This document shows positions 36,662-50,045 of a stretch of DNA of 64,000 nt, one piece after another. The DNA is from Serinus canaria. Its lineage: Eukaryota > Chordata > Aves > Passeriformes > Fringillidae. The position numbers were made by a program, and so were the translations under genes. Below the pieces are notes generated by a model. That model worked only from the letters and a program-made list of their open reading frames with translations, did no database searches and was not told where the DNA came from. The stretch lies in assembly GCF_022539315.1 (NCBI RefSeq), contig NC_066313.1, positions 72,853,934 through 72,917,933 on the forward strand, read 5' to 3'. The stretch's first letter is position 1; every line of letters begins with the position of its first letter.

Positions 36662-37110
36662 CCTGTCAGTATTAACACTTCCCCTGCAGTCTCTTCTTTT
36701 TTGGGCATATTTTCTGCCTTCCAGTAAATATAACCTTGGTCAGCATCCAGTCTGTTCATTTCCAAAGGGACTTCTCTCAGCTTAGTCCTCAGCAACTTCT
36801 TTAATACCAGCTCATGAAAACAGCTCATTCTGCCTTGTTCATAGTCTAAAATAATTCTAAAATCATTCTTCACGCACTGTGGAACACTTGCTCTCATCTT
36901 CCCCATATTTGTGAGTGTAAAAGGGGTCGTGGAGGTGGGACCACATATCTTCACACTCACCCCCAGTTTGCAGGGTCTTGGGACACTAGACAGCCCTTGT
37001 ATAAACTCTTGTCCTGAACCAAAATCTCCTAGCCATCAGGACCACGTAACTCTGTGATTAAAATGCTCTGAATTGGTCACTGAAACTCAGGAATAAATAT
37101 CTATAGGTTT

Positions 37111-37178
37111 GCATATGAATATATATCTATACATACATACATATATCTATATATGTGTATGTGTGTGTAATGTGTGTG

Positions 37179-37224
<46 letters not shown>

Positions 37225-37255
37225 CACACACACATGTATCTACGTATACCTATAT
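37111..37255 (+). repeat. (TG)n-(TA)n-(CA)n inverted-symmetric microsatellite
   Basis: A TG-rich arm (about 37154-37180), a TA tract (about 37182-37224) and a CA arm (about 37224-37233) are arranged so the outer arms are reverse complements about a self-complementary TA centre. Flanking DNA is also TA/CATA-rich. Confidence 0.93.
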
Positions 37256-37285
37256 ATCCAAGGGTGTGTGGAATCATAGAATCAT

Positions 37286-37546
37286 ACCTCTTCTATGAAG
37301 ACAGGCTGAGCAAATTGGGGTTGTTCAACCTGAAGAGAAGGCTCTGAGAAGATCCTAAAGTAGTTCCATTATCTAAAGGGGAGCCACAGGAAAGGTGGAA
37401 AGGGACTTTTTACATTTAGTGACAGGGCAAGGGGAGTGGCTTTAAGCTGAAAATGAGTATATTTAGATCATATATCAGGAAGAAATTAATTTCTCTGGAG
37501 GTAGTGAGACACTGGAAATGGCTGCCCAGAGAAACTGTGGATGTCC
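37286..37546 (+). mobile_element. CR1 fragment, 5' part of an interrupted copy
   Basis: Starts CCTCTTCTATGAAGACAGGC, with GGGGTTGTTCAACCTGAAGA, GACTTTTTACATTTAGTGACA, GGCAAGGGGAGTGGCTTTAA and GGCTGCCCAGAGAAACTGTG in CR1 order, then stops abruptly at GGATGTCC. The next CR1 consensus bases (CCATCCCTGG...) reappear about 700 bp later at 38253, so the element is split by an insertion. A short CATAGAATCAT motif just before it (about 37271-37285) may be a separate CR1 tail remnant on the other strand. Confidence 0.9.
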
Positions 37547-38248
37547 TGGGGTCACCAAAAACTGGAAAATAGATTTTCCAACCAGGCTGCTAAGTTAGAA
37601 AGCTGACATTGCTTTGTTCAGCACTGAGGTACATGGGGATCACTCCACCCAATGTGTACACCAGTTGGCAAAAGTTTTACTTACTTATATATTTTGGCAA
37701 ATAAAGGAATTAGTGTTCATTGGAGTTAGTATTCACTGCATAAAAGTTACAAGTTTCTATTGGTACTTAATATTCTAGCTTCTATTGGTTAATGATTCTC
37801 TCACTTCTCATGCTAATTAGTTTGCATGCTCAGTTTCTGTCTTCTTTTGGGTTGGTGGGTTTCCTGGATCAGTGGTCTGTGTGTTGGTGGTTGCAGATCC
37901 CCGCTGCCAAAATTACCTTTTACCCACTTGGAGCTTGTTTCAGATGAATTTCTTCCTTATTTTGGGAGTCCTGCCAAATATCCTTGTTGCCCATAAATTC
38001 TCCATTCTTTGTGTCCATTATCAGAATTGCATCCTTCTTCCTAAACTATGTTAACAACCTCCTCCAGCTCTCAGATCCCTGGAGCATGTCAAGTTGTAAG
38101 CTCTAATTTCTAACACATGGACATCCCTTCAAGGTTGCTTTGTTAGCTGCTATGGGTTTCATGGACAAAACCTTCTTATTGGTTGTCCCAGCATTCTCCC
38201 CCAGTGCTGTATGGGCTCTTTTAAAAATGAAATACAACTTGTTTGGCA
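37547..38248 (-). mobile_element. Putative solo ERV LTR nested in a CR1
   Basis: A 702-bp block exactly fills the gap in an otherwise colinear CR1 copy. It begins TGGGG and ends TTGGCA, giving the TG...CA termini of an LTR. On the - strand it has an ATATATAAG TATA-like box (+ strand 37684-37692) and, about 65-80 bp downstream, a degenerate poly-A signal (AACAAAG at 37612-37619), the U3-R-U5 layout of a retroviral LTR. Flanking target-site copies (TGTCC and GCACC) are decayed. No gag, pol or env sequence is present, so this is a solo LTR. The family name is not recognised. Confidence 0.65.
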
Positions 38249-38400
38249 GCACCATCCCTAGGGGTGTTCAGGACCACGTTGGATGGAGCTTTGAACAATC
38301 TGGTCTTGTGGAAGATGTCTTCGTACATAGCAGGAGGGTCTTCAAGGTTTCATATAACCCAAACCATTCCTATGTTTCTGTCATATATACATCAAAATGC
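38249..38400 (+). mobile_element. CR1 fragment, 3' part of the interrupted copy
   Basis: Resumes CR1 at CCATCCCTAGGGGTGTTCAG, then CGTTGGATGGAGCTTTGAAC, AATCTGGTCTTGTGGAAG, and ends CCAAACCATTCCTATG, matching the terminal CR1 segment missing from 37286-37546. Together the two pieces form one + strand CR1. Confidence 0.88.
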
Positions 38401-41400
38401 CTCTGGGATGCCTCTGGCCACAGATCAGACACATTAGGAAGGACCTCACTCATCAGGCTGAAAAAATAAATGGCTAAAACCCCTTCTTTTTTAAGGTGGG
38501 AAATATATCTAAGAAACTCCTCATCCTTTCCTTCTTTTGCCTAACAAAACTTTTTTACAGACAAGTCTCTGCCTCTTTCTCTGATGCTGGTCTCTTGCAG
38601 TTTTCTTAGCAGGCAGTCAAAGTTCTTTGCTGATTCCCGAAAGCAGCGAAGGGTTTGCTGTAGGATCAAAGCTGGCTCTTTCCCAAACTTCTTAAAGCAG
38701 GTGCAGTGCTTCACTGACCATTACTGAAACCAAGGTAACTGTGGAGGATGGATCTTCTTTAGTAATGAAATTACCAATTTTCAAGTAGATAAATTCTTTG
38801 AGAAGAAATGGTTTTTAGCTGCAGTGAACTCGTGAGCAGCAAAGTGCATACCTGTGAGAGGGGCTGTGCAGGCAGAGGGAGTGCAGTGATGTGTTCTCAG
38901 TGTAATGGTGTTTCATACACTGCAGCAGCAGCATGGGTACTACAGCTGGTGACTGCAGAGTGTGAGATTAAAAACTGAGTGAAATGTCTGAGGTCAGGTA
39001 GTGGGATGGAGATCAGAAAAATTTAATCTAGTTAGACAAGTTTCTTGCTAAAAGGCTGGAGAGGATTTCAAATTCTTGGCGGGGGAGGGAGGATAGTGGA
39101 AGTTGTACACATCTCAGAATTTTATTAGCTTGTTTTAAATCTTCTGTCTATCACACACTAGCTCAGTTTTTAAGTATGTTCTATTTTTCTATGCAATGTG
39201 CTGGAGAGATTTTCCTCCCCACTGACAGGAAACTGTTGGAAAATGCTTCTTCTTTCTTTCCTGTTTTTTGTTGCGCTGATTCTTAAAATATCCCATTCTA
39301 AAAAAATATATTTTTTATTAACTGGATGCCCTTGAAGTAGTCCATTGTGGGGCTGGACTCTTTTAAGTGTTTCAGTATATGTGTACTGTGTTCTTTCATC
39401 AGGAATTTCTTCTTGTTTGTCAGGTCACCCAGCCAGTGTTTCTGCTTTAAGGACTAAATTAAATATCTTTAAAATACAAATTTGCAGAAATGGGTCCTAA
39501 ATACAGAATGATACATTAATTATATACAGAATTAAGACTGTGCTTGATAAGAGCAATCTTTCTTTCCTGTTACAGCCTCTCTAAAGATTTCATTGCTCTT
39601 GCTTTCTGTCAGTACAGACTCTTCCACTATGAATTGAAGCTTACCTGCAGACCCTTGATAGTTTGGTTACATGGAAGAAATTGCTTCCAAGTAAAAGCTG
39701 CTGCTGTCCTGAGCTAGAATGTTTTGTTTACTCACTGAAGAAGAAAAAGAAAGGATTACTTTACTTTCTTCATAAGGTTCTTAGAGTAATGCTTCAGTGG
39801 CTGCTTACTTCAGAGTTGTGAACGAAGCAGTGCCTGATGGAGAAATATGTGCTTAATTCATAACAGAACCATTGCTAAGACAATTTATAAGGATTTTCCT
39901 GGGATTAATGGACTTAATAATATGACTTTCATTCACAGAAAGTGAATTTTGTGTCTGTTCTTTTGTATAAAAAATATAAAGACTCAACAGAGGTTCTAAC
40001 CAATGGCATAATATGTGGGTTTGAGGTTTCTTTAGGTCTTTAAGATTATATGTCTTTAGCTTTTATGCACCTTAGAAAACAAAATGTTAAAGCAAGCTCA
40101 CAATCTCAGATTGAGAATGTAACAGCAAAATCAAGTAAGTCTGGAGGTATAAATAATTGTGACATGTACATAAACATTAAAAAAAAAATCTTGATTAACT
40201 ATCAGTAATGCAGGTGTTGTATCTTTCCCTATTTTATTTCCTGGTATTGATAAGCCATTTTAGCAATTGGGAACCTTCACCTTCAGCCACTGTTTTGCTT
40301 CTGTATATTTCTTGGGAGGGGCTCAGTAAATTGGGTCATAAAAGTTCACCCATTTTTGTCCGGCAACTCTTCGAAACCAGCAAGTCCAGTATCAGAAAAT
40401 ATACGTGGAAGACCCTTATCACTGAGTCCATCAAGTCAGTCTATGTCATAATAAGCTGCTTGAGAAACCTTCCTTGCATTGCCTCTGGATTTATTTAGGT
40501 TAGGCAGCTGCTGGTGCAGTTCAGCTGATTGCAGGAGATGGAGGAGAATTGCATGACTGTTGTGTAAAGGCTTCCATTTCAGCCAGAGGGTGTTTAAATG
40601 GCAATGTCAATGGACAAGCAATATTAAAACAAGGCAAAACTAAGCAAACTTCCTTCTCCACCAACAAAAGCCATTTAGGAACGCAGATTTCTCACAAAAT
40701 TGAAGTGATGATCTAATGGCAGTCTTTGCAACAAGGTGGGATAAAACATACCCTAGGATTACCTTTGGATCCCTTTCAAAACTGTTAGAGAATAGATGGA
40801 ATTTCAACAGCATTTGCTGTGATTGCTCGCTGTGAGTAGACTGCACTGCTTTTAAATTGGAAAAAACCTCTGTCCTTTCATATACATGTGTAGTTTCTAA
40901 AAGAAGAGATGTCTCTGTATAAAGAAGTTTCTTGAAAAGATTTTCAGGTGCGGAGAGGCTTTGAAAGAAATGGTTGATGAACCATTACTGGTGACCTAAA
41001 AGCTGTGCTTTCAGGATGGAGTTTTCAAAAGCTCTTATTTGGAACCTCCATAAAACCTGTGGGAACAAAAGTAATTCTCTTTTGAAAATCTGCCTTAAAC
41101 ATGTGAGCTTTCCAGGTGCCATGGGAAAATGTGATTTGGCTGTCTTTTGCCCAAGAAAAACCTGTGTGATCACTACTGATATATGCCCTTACTCTGTCGT
41201 GGGGCATTTCTGCATTCTGCAAGCAGTGCCACAGCATCCAAGAACTGTCATAAAATTAAAAATTAGCAATTGAACTCATGTAGAATCAACTCAGTTTTCG
41301 GTTGTCTGCTTCTGTCTAACAAGCAAAGCGTGTTATTCCTTCATGAGAATGAATTTCTAATGTAATTGCTTTAATTAAATGGTACTAGATCACTAGCCCT

Positions 41401-41609
41401 ACAGAATAAAACCACTGCCATATTAGACATGCAGGGGCATACAGACATTCAAAAGAGCCCTGGGCAAAAGTTGAAATTGTGGTCTTTTCTGAATTTGTAT
41501 TTATTATTAGCATCATCACACAAAGCTCACTGTGCCTCCTCAAAATATTGCAAATTGTCATTCTTTCTTCCTGAGCCTCATCTTTTGGGGGAGCCCTGGG
41601 CTGTATTTT

Positions 41610-41690
41610 TTTTTTTTTCTGGTTTGTTTGGTTTTGTTTTTGTGGTTTGTTTTTTTTTTTTTTTTTTTTTGTTAGCTCATTTGTGGTTTT
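41610..41690 (+). repeat. T-rich low-complexity tract
   Basis: Several T runs (the longest about 20) separated by GG, GTTTG and GTGG motifs. No adjoining repeat family is recognised. Confidence 0.9.
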
Positions 41691-43451
41691 TTTTCTTATT
41701 ATTTAAGTTTCTCAGTATCCTTTTTCTAACTTGAAATGTTGTCATTGCTGTATAGACAGTGGATTGCATAGTGGAATGGCCACTTTTGGCTGGATTTAAT
41801 AATATCTGGGAGGACAGTGTGAGGTCCATTTATAAATTATAGCAGCTTGAGAATCTTTGTGTGTGATAGCTTGGGAAATAGAGGAGATGTATTGCCCAAG
41901 TTCAAGAGCACTTGATTAAAATACTATCAAGAGAAACATACTTACTAGAGTGCAGTAACTCTTAGTCAGTGCTTAAATTCCATTTTCCTGACTGCTGGAT
42001 CCAACTGTTGTCTCTCATTTTCTATATGCATCATAAAAGCTTCATGAATGTGTTGCTGTTCCTCCCAGCTTGATAAAACCAGTGGTCAGTGACACTTGGT
42101 TTCATCGAGTTCTAGATAATAAATGTATCACACAATGAGAGGAGCAGTCTGTACCTGTTGCATAGATTTTGTGGTGGTGGCATCTTTCATCACTACACTA
42201 TACTTTCTGCTTATCTTTTAACTCCTTCTCACCATACCTGAAGTATTTTATCTCCTGTATTATATATTTGGTTTAAAATACTATATTGATAAGTATTTAA
42301 ATAGTTTGCAAACACACAAGCTTTCTAGTTAATATTGTTCTTGCTCTTTCTGCTGGTTGACATGGGTTATTTGCTCTTTCTAGACTGGAGAACACTCTAA
42401 CTCTGCAATTAGACACATGGGCTCCAATGCTCAAATGGGATCCACCAAGTGCAGAGGTTCTGTGGATTCCAGTAAACCTGTTGTTTAATCATGTTAGCTG
42501 TGGACTGCACATTAGCACCCATTTCTCACTTATCCAACCTTTCTAAGGTGAAATCAAGAATGCAGCAATTACAGTATCCTACAGGCCTCAGTGTCTGTAA
42601 AAACCCTCCCTGCAGATCTCTCTTTCAAATGCCACTGTCAGTGTCACTGCTTTTATTCCCAGCAAATATATATTTTATTCCAAGCCTCCTGTACTTTTCA
42701 TGACTGCTAATTCTGTCTCTTTTATAATGTTGTTATGTCATCTATTTCTTTGGATGGCTTTTTTAAGGAGGCTGGAAATGGAGTTGCTTTTGCCATCATG
42801 GGAAGAATTTTAAAATCCCCAGAAACCAAAACACCCACAAATAAAAGGAAGATTTGGCCACCAGGTGCTGAGCATAGCCACTGACTAATATTTAAAGGTC
42901 AAGATTAGGAATTTTTTTAGCTCTTTATCTTGTTCTGGAGAAAGTATAGCCTGCAAGGGTGAGAACTGAGTGCAAGACAGCAGAGCTGCTTGGGGCAAAC
43001 ACGGAGTGGAGGGCTTTAAACCTGCCTCTCGGATCTGTCTCGTTCTTATGCTACCAATCACTGAATACATTTCATGAGCAGTTATGGCAGAAGGATCTGG
43101 AGCGTACTTCTCTCTCACACAGCTGCTCTACCCTCAGAGCTACAGAGTCATGCTCTTTTTTTAATTTCTCCTCTTGACTAAGGAAAGACTGGAGGGAGCT
43201 CTTTCCCAGCCAGAATAATGTACAACCCATTTGTGAAGACACTTTCTGGGGAAATTAGATGTTGCAGAGAAAGGTTCAGCTCTCCCACCTCAAACAAGCA
43301 GTGAATCCATTAGACAAGTGTATGTAGGGGACCTGAAAACATCAGGTGGATTTCTACCAGTGCTGCCTGAAGGAAAAGAGTGATCCCAAGCACATTTTTA
43401 AAAGGAGTTTCTTCATCTTAGGAAAGTTGCTTTTATATCTCTGCAGTGATC

Positions 43452-43467
43452 TAGAGAGAGAGAGAGC
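43452..43467 (+). repeat. Short (GA)n tract
   Basis: About seven AG units in an otherwise ordinary intronic stretch. Confidence 0.9.
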
Positions 43468-46400
43468 ACTTAAGATATGTATGGGTCTCCTTTGCTAATT
43501 GCTGGCTACTTTGGGCTGCTTCAGCACAGTTCTCTGAGGTTAATTGGATCCTCCATCAGCCTGGATTGAGTATCTACTTCTGTCATAATACAGTGTACAG
43601 TGTAAGGAGCTGTGCATCCCATACCTGATTTCTCTCTCAGGTCACATAGCCTGATGCTTTGCATAACCTGCAGAGTAGTAGGAGACAGGGGCTTGAATTG
43701 CAATAGCCAAAGAAAGGAGCTGAACTGTTATGTCTGAAAATATCCTGAGTATATCCTTGAATCAGAGTGTATCCACTGAATAAATATTCTGAATTTTTTT
43801 TCAAATGCCATTTTGGCTGAGATGTACATTCATCCATAGCAAACTTAAGTCTTATTGATGACTGGGATGCTCTTAGTTATTCTTTATGGATTACACCAAG
43901 ACTGTCTGTTCTTGTATAATGCCTGCAGACTACAAATTGAAAATAGGCTCAGCTACATTCAGCTACTGAAAAAAAAAGGAGAACCAACACTTGTGTTACA
44001 TTTTAAAAGTGTTGGTTAACACTGTACTTCAGATGTGCTTGATCATGATCCAGTCATAAAAATATCTAATGAATGCAGTTTTTCATGGAAAGTAGGCAGG
44101 AGATTATGAACTTGATTTTTATGTTTCAGTTTAGCTAGATGCTGGCTTCTTTGCATTCCCAAACCTGGAAAATATCTCTGGATGTAATAAAGGGACATTT
44201 TAGGCACAGAGGAACTTTCATATAGTAAAAGTAGATTGCTTGAGTAAACTTTCATCTGAGTTCAGGTCTTCTGGATTACTTTCTTGACTAAAGACAGTTC
44301 TGTTTTTTTACTGAGGCTTATTTAAGTGCTTGATATCCTTCTTCACTTCTTTTCGTTTTTTTTGCATTTGGAGTGACATGAATTAACCTTAAAACATGCC
44401 TACAAATGATGGAATTAATACCTAGACTACGCTAATGGTGTTGCATTTACTGCTGAACTAGGAAGGAGAATTAGGTACCTTAGTGCCTTAGTGTCTGGCT
44501 GTGATCTGGCAGCAAGCTTAATTGGACAGTCCTTCTTTATTTTTTTTTTCCCCTTGATAATTATTAGGTAGTGATCAAACATGAACTATATTTCAGGAGC
44601 TGCTAGCTGAGAAATACTTTCTAGATTTTGAATTTTTTTGGCAGAAAGCTCGGAATTTGTATTTTTCTTGTGAAATCTTGGAACAGAACAGTCTTATTTA
44701 TAGTAAACACTGACAGAACATTGGATATATAATGAACAATTATGCTACTTCTTGTAACAAACAACTTTTCATACCACTTTCTCTAGTCAATGTATGGATT
44801 TTGACAGTGACTCCATGAGTATTTGGTGGTGTTTTTTTGAAGTATTTTTCACAGGCAAGGAGAAATTATGGCATAGATAATTATGCTAGACCATGTCAAA
44901 CTAATCACTCAAGAGCTGTAAAAATGGTTTTGGTGGGGGAGTCCCAGTTCTTTAACCATTATCTTTTTTCTTGGCTGTGGAATGTAGAAAATGAAAATGT
45001 TTTTCAGCCTTATGTCATTTTTATCTTCATCAAAAAGCTGAATCATTCAATATGTTAGTTAGTTGCAGCTAAATGTGATGCTCATAATTTCCTTCCTTTA
45101 TCTGTGTTTGTCTGTGTGCATGTGTATTTGTAGGACTTCTGAACCTGGTAAAACTGTAAATGTATTTAAATGTAGGACATAACCTTCAAAGCTGTCCATC
45201 CTTATAATATAGAAACTTGTAAACTCTCTATTCCACTAATTTACTTTTCTCTTTTGCTACAGTATGGATTTTGTATGCTTTTGGTTTTCATTTAAACTGT
45301 TCCTTCTTTTTGTTTTAATTTTTCACCCTCATCAGCCTGGTATCTTGGCTGTCTAGTTAAAAGAGAAAAGGCCTAAAAAAACTAAAATTGAAGAGGACCA
45401 GTTTCTTGTGGATTTATGTCCCTTGGTTAATAATTGAATTATGGAGGTCTTCTTTTATCTCTTGACTGTGCATATATTTTGGTGATGGTATGCTGGCTGC
45501 CACACTTGACAGCAGAAATGGGCTGATAAGATTGTTAGCACCCTGCATGTTAATACAAGGATCCTGGTCTCTCTTCTCTCCAGCAGCTGCTGCTTTCAAA
45601 ATTTATAAGAGTGTAACTATCTTTGAGATTTCTATCTCCTCAGTCACATTTAGTTGAAATCAGGCTACTTAGTTCAGAAATTACCAGGAGAGGACACACA
45701 GACTGTGTTATATTGTGGATCAGTCTTGTTTCCATAGGAAACCAGGCTAAAAACAGCCTGAAAAAAAGTCAGCTTTATTTTTTGCTAAAAAAAAAATCCT
45801 CTCCCAGTTTGAATGCTGTAGATCATAAGATAGTCGAGGATACTCAGAAGAAATTACTTCAAGGTAGATTAGTTTTATTGTATACTTAATCACACATCAC
45901 CTCTGTTAGAAAGAAACTTTTCACCTGACCAGGAGTAGGTATGCATAATCCCGCTGTGGAGAGCCTTTTCTGCCCAAATTGTCCCATGCTGTCTCCCATG
46001 GATGAAGGCTGACATCTTGTAACATGCATCTATGAGGAGGAAAAGTACATGAAGGAAGGGAGAAGAGGACTACAGAAAGCTAAAACATTTTTCTTCCCTA
46101 CCTGCTGTTGAAGACACAGATAAGTCTTTTCTTCTGCCTGCACTCTGCCTCTGTTCAGAGCTCCATTTCTCTACAGGTGTGGAGGGAATGTTATTAAACT
46201 AATTGGAAGTACAGGATGAAAGAAATCAAAGGTACAACCTTCGAGTTTTATACTCCAGCAAGAAGAAACCTTGGTTGTAGAATTTAATATGATACATATG
46301 TCAAAATGAAAGAAGAAATATTTGCCTAATCCTAAAAGACCTATCAAAACCCAGCATCCCACAGAGATGCATGATTCGGGAAACAGGAACTTCTAAGAAT

Positions 46401-49400
46401 AGTTTCACCTCAAAATGCTATTACATACAAACCAGTGTTGAATTGTTTAGTAACATGACTTTGGACATCTCACATCATATTTTCAGAAGAAAAAAATTAC
46501 CACTATTTTAATAGTAAAAATGAAACTGAATTAAAAAGCAGTCAGAGTCTATTTGCCAAATACAAATAAATCAATAAATTAAAAAAGCTTAACCTGAACA
46601 CTGCAGAATTTGAAGACTTTTGGCTTGGCAGGATTGTTGGAAACTTGTATAAGCGCTAATTTCTTCTGTATTTTTTCCTGGGTACAACATCTTTTTTGGT
46701 CTGGTAGTGAATTATGGAGTCTTTGGGTAACTATTGGTCACACAGGTCTTACAAAAACAACATACATTTTATGTGCAGTACATGTAACAGGCAAGCTCTA
46801 CATAGACCAGCTTACTACCCACAAAGACATGCAAACTAAAGGCTTAGTAAACTGACAGTATCCCTACACCTTTAGAAATTCAAATAATGATTGTTTATAT
46901 AGTAATACATTTGGGAGTATAAAGTTCTGAAAATTACCTGGAACATGGAAGTGAAAACACTCTTAAATTGAATACAGCCGTAGGTAATCCACCTAATTGG
47001 TATTGGATGGGCTGAGTGCAGTTGGTTGTTTAAGGGTTAAGCATCAAGCCTCAAGTGAGTTGCAGTTACCTCAGCCCTTCTGTAGGCAGTGGAGAGAAAA
47101 GGGCATTTCCAGAGTGTGGCTCATCCTTTGCTGAGTGTGTGACTGGCATGAGTGTGGGGAAAAGTGAAAAAGAGAGATAATCTCATTCTGAAGATAGGGA
47201 GAATTTTAAAAATTTGTCACTGGTCTTAAAGCACATGTTTCACCTTCAGAGCTGGAATTCATACATGTGAATTTTGCTGTGACCTCTGCAGCATGTCACC
47301 TACAAGCACATTAAGATGTGTTTAGGCAGTGGCATAGGAACTGTGGCAGGTAAGGTTTTTTTTTTCTACGGCATTTTGCAAATGGACCAAGGTTATGACA
47401 AGATGCAGGTAGGATGTATCTTTCTCTCCAGATTGCTCAGTGATAGTTGATTGGCTTATTGAGTTCTAAAAAGCCTGTTTCCCTATTATTATTTAATCAA
47501 GCTTAATACTAGCAAATACATTCAATAGCAGTTTTACCATCTGAGGAGCAGACTCTGATTGCTGATTCCCGCAGTAACATATCCAAGAGATCAAGTTATG
47601 ACAGACACCGTTTTTATTTCATTGATTGAGGACAGTAATGAGGTCAAAATCATACATCTAAAACTGGTTCATTTAAGCCTCTAATGAGCTGTGTGATACG
47701 TAAGCTTTTTCCATGTCTTACAGTAAAAGCACTGTGCAGTAGGAAAAATGCAGATAAGCAAAACATCTGAAAGAAGTACATAATTTTTAAAGGTTCTAGA
47801 AGCAGTCATGTTTAGAATTTCTTAACTGTTCTAGTAAATCTGTGGTTGATGGAGGACTTCTGTGCAGAGGCTTGCATAGGCTGCAATGCCATGCTGCCTT
47901 ACAGCCAGAAATGATTTGCCACCATGACCTGAGGAATATAAGTGCACTTGAGCATGTGTTTATGGAGTTGGTGCTCACTGGTCCCACTCTGTATGGTCAG
48001 GGGTGCACTGTTTGGAGACCTGGGAGGTGCTGATCAGAAAGCAATGCTGTTTAGATTGCAGTCCAATTTAAGATGTGATTAAGAAGGTAGGAGATGCTCC
48101 TAGGAGGACAACTGAGAGCAGTAGGCTTCCAGTAGCAGGGAAACAAAGCCATGAAAACTAGCTCTGTGCAGAAGTATCACATGAATGTTTTTATTAATTT
48201 ACTTATCTGTGTGCCATTTTTAATTTTTTTTCAAACTTTACTGTAAGATCACAGGCCCTTACTTGTTTATCCATTAAGAGACAAGTGTGTTTATTTACCA
48301 AATCAATATGTAAGTAATTTTTCAGGTATATCACTCAACTCTTATGGGTTTGCATTCCCTTGGTGTGCAGTTTCTAATGGGCTGGTATGCCAGTTATTGC
48401 TATTGAACTGAAATATATAAACTTTAGTATATTGCAGTAGAAGTGCAGAAATGTGTTACTTCCTAAGAGCTTGTCTTGAAACAACCCTTCCCTTGGTTTG
48501 GTATCTTGCTTCTTCAATTTATGGGGTGTAAAACAGTCTGTGAAATTAATCACAGCTAAAAGAATTGCAGTTCAGCTGTATTGTGTAGGCTAAACCCTGC
48601 ATTTATCCATGTAATATGACAGCTACCCAGGAAATCTGGTCTGCTAGTCCCAACATACTAATGGGTTCATTCAAATGTTCCAAATCCCATGAAGAACAAG
48701 ACCAGAGATTAGTTTTGTTTAGCTGATGCTGTTTTATCTTAAAAGTAAGAAGATACTGAAAGATCAGGATCTTCCCAGTCTTAATAGTTATAATAACTAA
48801 AAAAAACCCCAGCAACCCGAACCAAAGCAAAACCAACCACCAAACCCACAGGCTTAAAATTTCTCCAAGTAGTACCACTGTCAATGTCACATCTGCCACT
48901 ATTTGTATATAAAATTATTTCACCACAGTGTTTTATTCTTTAGTCTCTTCCCTTCCCGTCACTCTTTTTCGCTGTCTTCTAAGGAGATCTCAATCTCCTT
49001 ATCCAAACTCTTTTTATCAGTTTGACCTGACATTTTTCTTTTTCTCAATAAGTCATCTTTATACATTTTTTTTAAAATGTGTTTCAGGTAGATATTCTTG
49101 ACACATGTTGTTTTCCTCTCAAATGCCAGTTGTAGTGTGGAGAAAAAATTAAAAACCATTTAAATTCATGTTGATAAATGAAGGTCAGCAACTGTTTTCC
49201 TCACCTATTTTCTTTGGATGATGGACTGTAATGCAGAGTGAATAAACTGTTTCAACACAATTTCAAAACAATTTAATTATGTTCCAATCCTGAAACCTGC
49301 TTTTTGCATTTAAAAAAAATCCCACTGAATCAATGCCAAGTTGACTGTATTCAACTCTCTGGAGAGCTCTTCTGAAGGCCTGTCTTGCAGTGTGGAGCCA

Positions 49401-49879
49401 GGCTGTCACTGCTGTTTGTGTTATACATGCCTCACTGAGTTTTTTGGGACCACAAGGCACTGGAAGATTTCTGTTCATAGGCAGCACACCAGCCAATGTT
49501 ACAGGACCATGCTGTTTATTTAAGCCTTGTCCTGTGCTTTCTGTGTCCAAGTTTTCAGCCTGACCTCTCACAGAGGCCAAGCAGAAGTCATCCCCTCTCC
49601 TCAGCAGAGCCTGGATACAGGACAAAAGAAAAGGAAGCAGCCAGTACCATTGTGACAGAAAGCTGCAAGACCAGGAGAAGCCTGGAATTTTTGTGGTGAT
49701 GTTCTTTCCCCATCGCCAGTTTTTCTTTTTGAAAACTCGTTAATATTGTAAGTTCATTTGCCTCTCTATCCTTGGCTCTCCACACCTGAAAGAGGAGAGG
49801 GAAAATGATGACCATTTTGAGCCAAGCTCTCTCCAGGCCTGAGGAGAGGTCCAGAATGATTTTGGATGAAGGTGGATGT

Positions 49880-50045
49880 GTTGGGTATGGATGTAGATAG
49901 CCTGAATGTTCACAGGTATGGGAGATCCACCACTTCACCACCTCATTATCAATTAATTTTATCTTTTCTTCTATGTAGTCTGGAGAAAATCTCTTTTAAT
50001 TTAAAACCTTTGCTCCTTGTGCTATTGTTACAGGCCCTGCTAATG
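49880..50045 (-). mobile_element. Degraded CR1 fragment
   Basis: Reverse-complement CR1 similarity, clearest at TTTAAAACCTTTGCTCCTTG, then CTATTGTTACAGGCCCTGCT, preceded by a diverged ATCCACCACTTCACCACCTC segment. It lacks the 3' terminal octamers and is older-looking than the copies at 22.3 and 25.5 kb. Confidence 0.75.

Noticed and set aside
36451..36785. Three overlapping poly-Phe frames
   Set aside because: Direct translation of the poly-T / TTTTG block.
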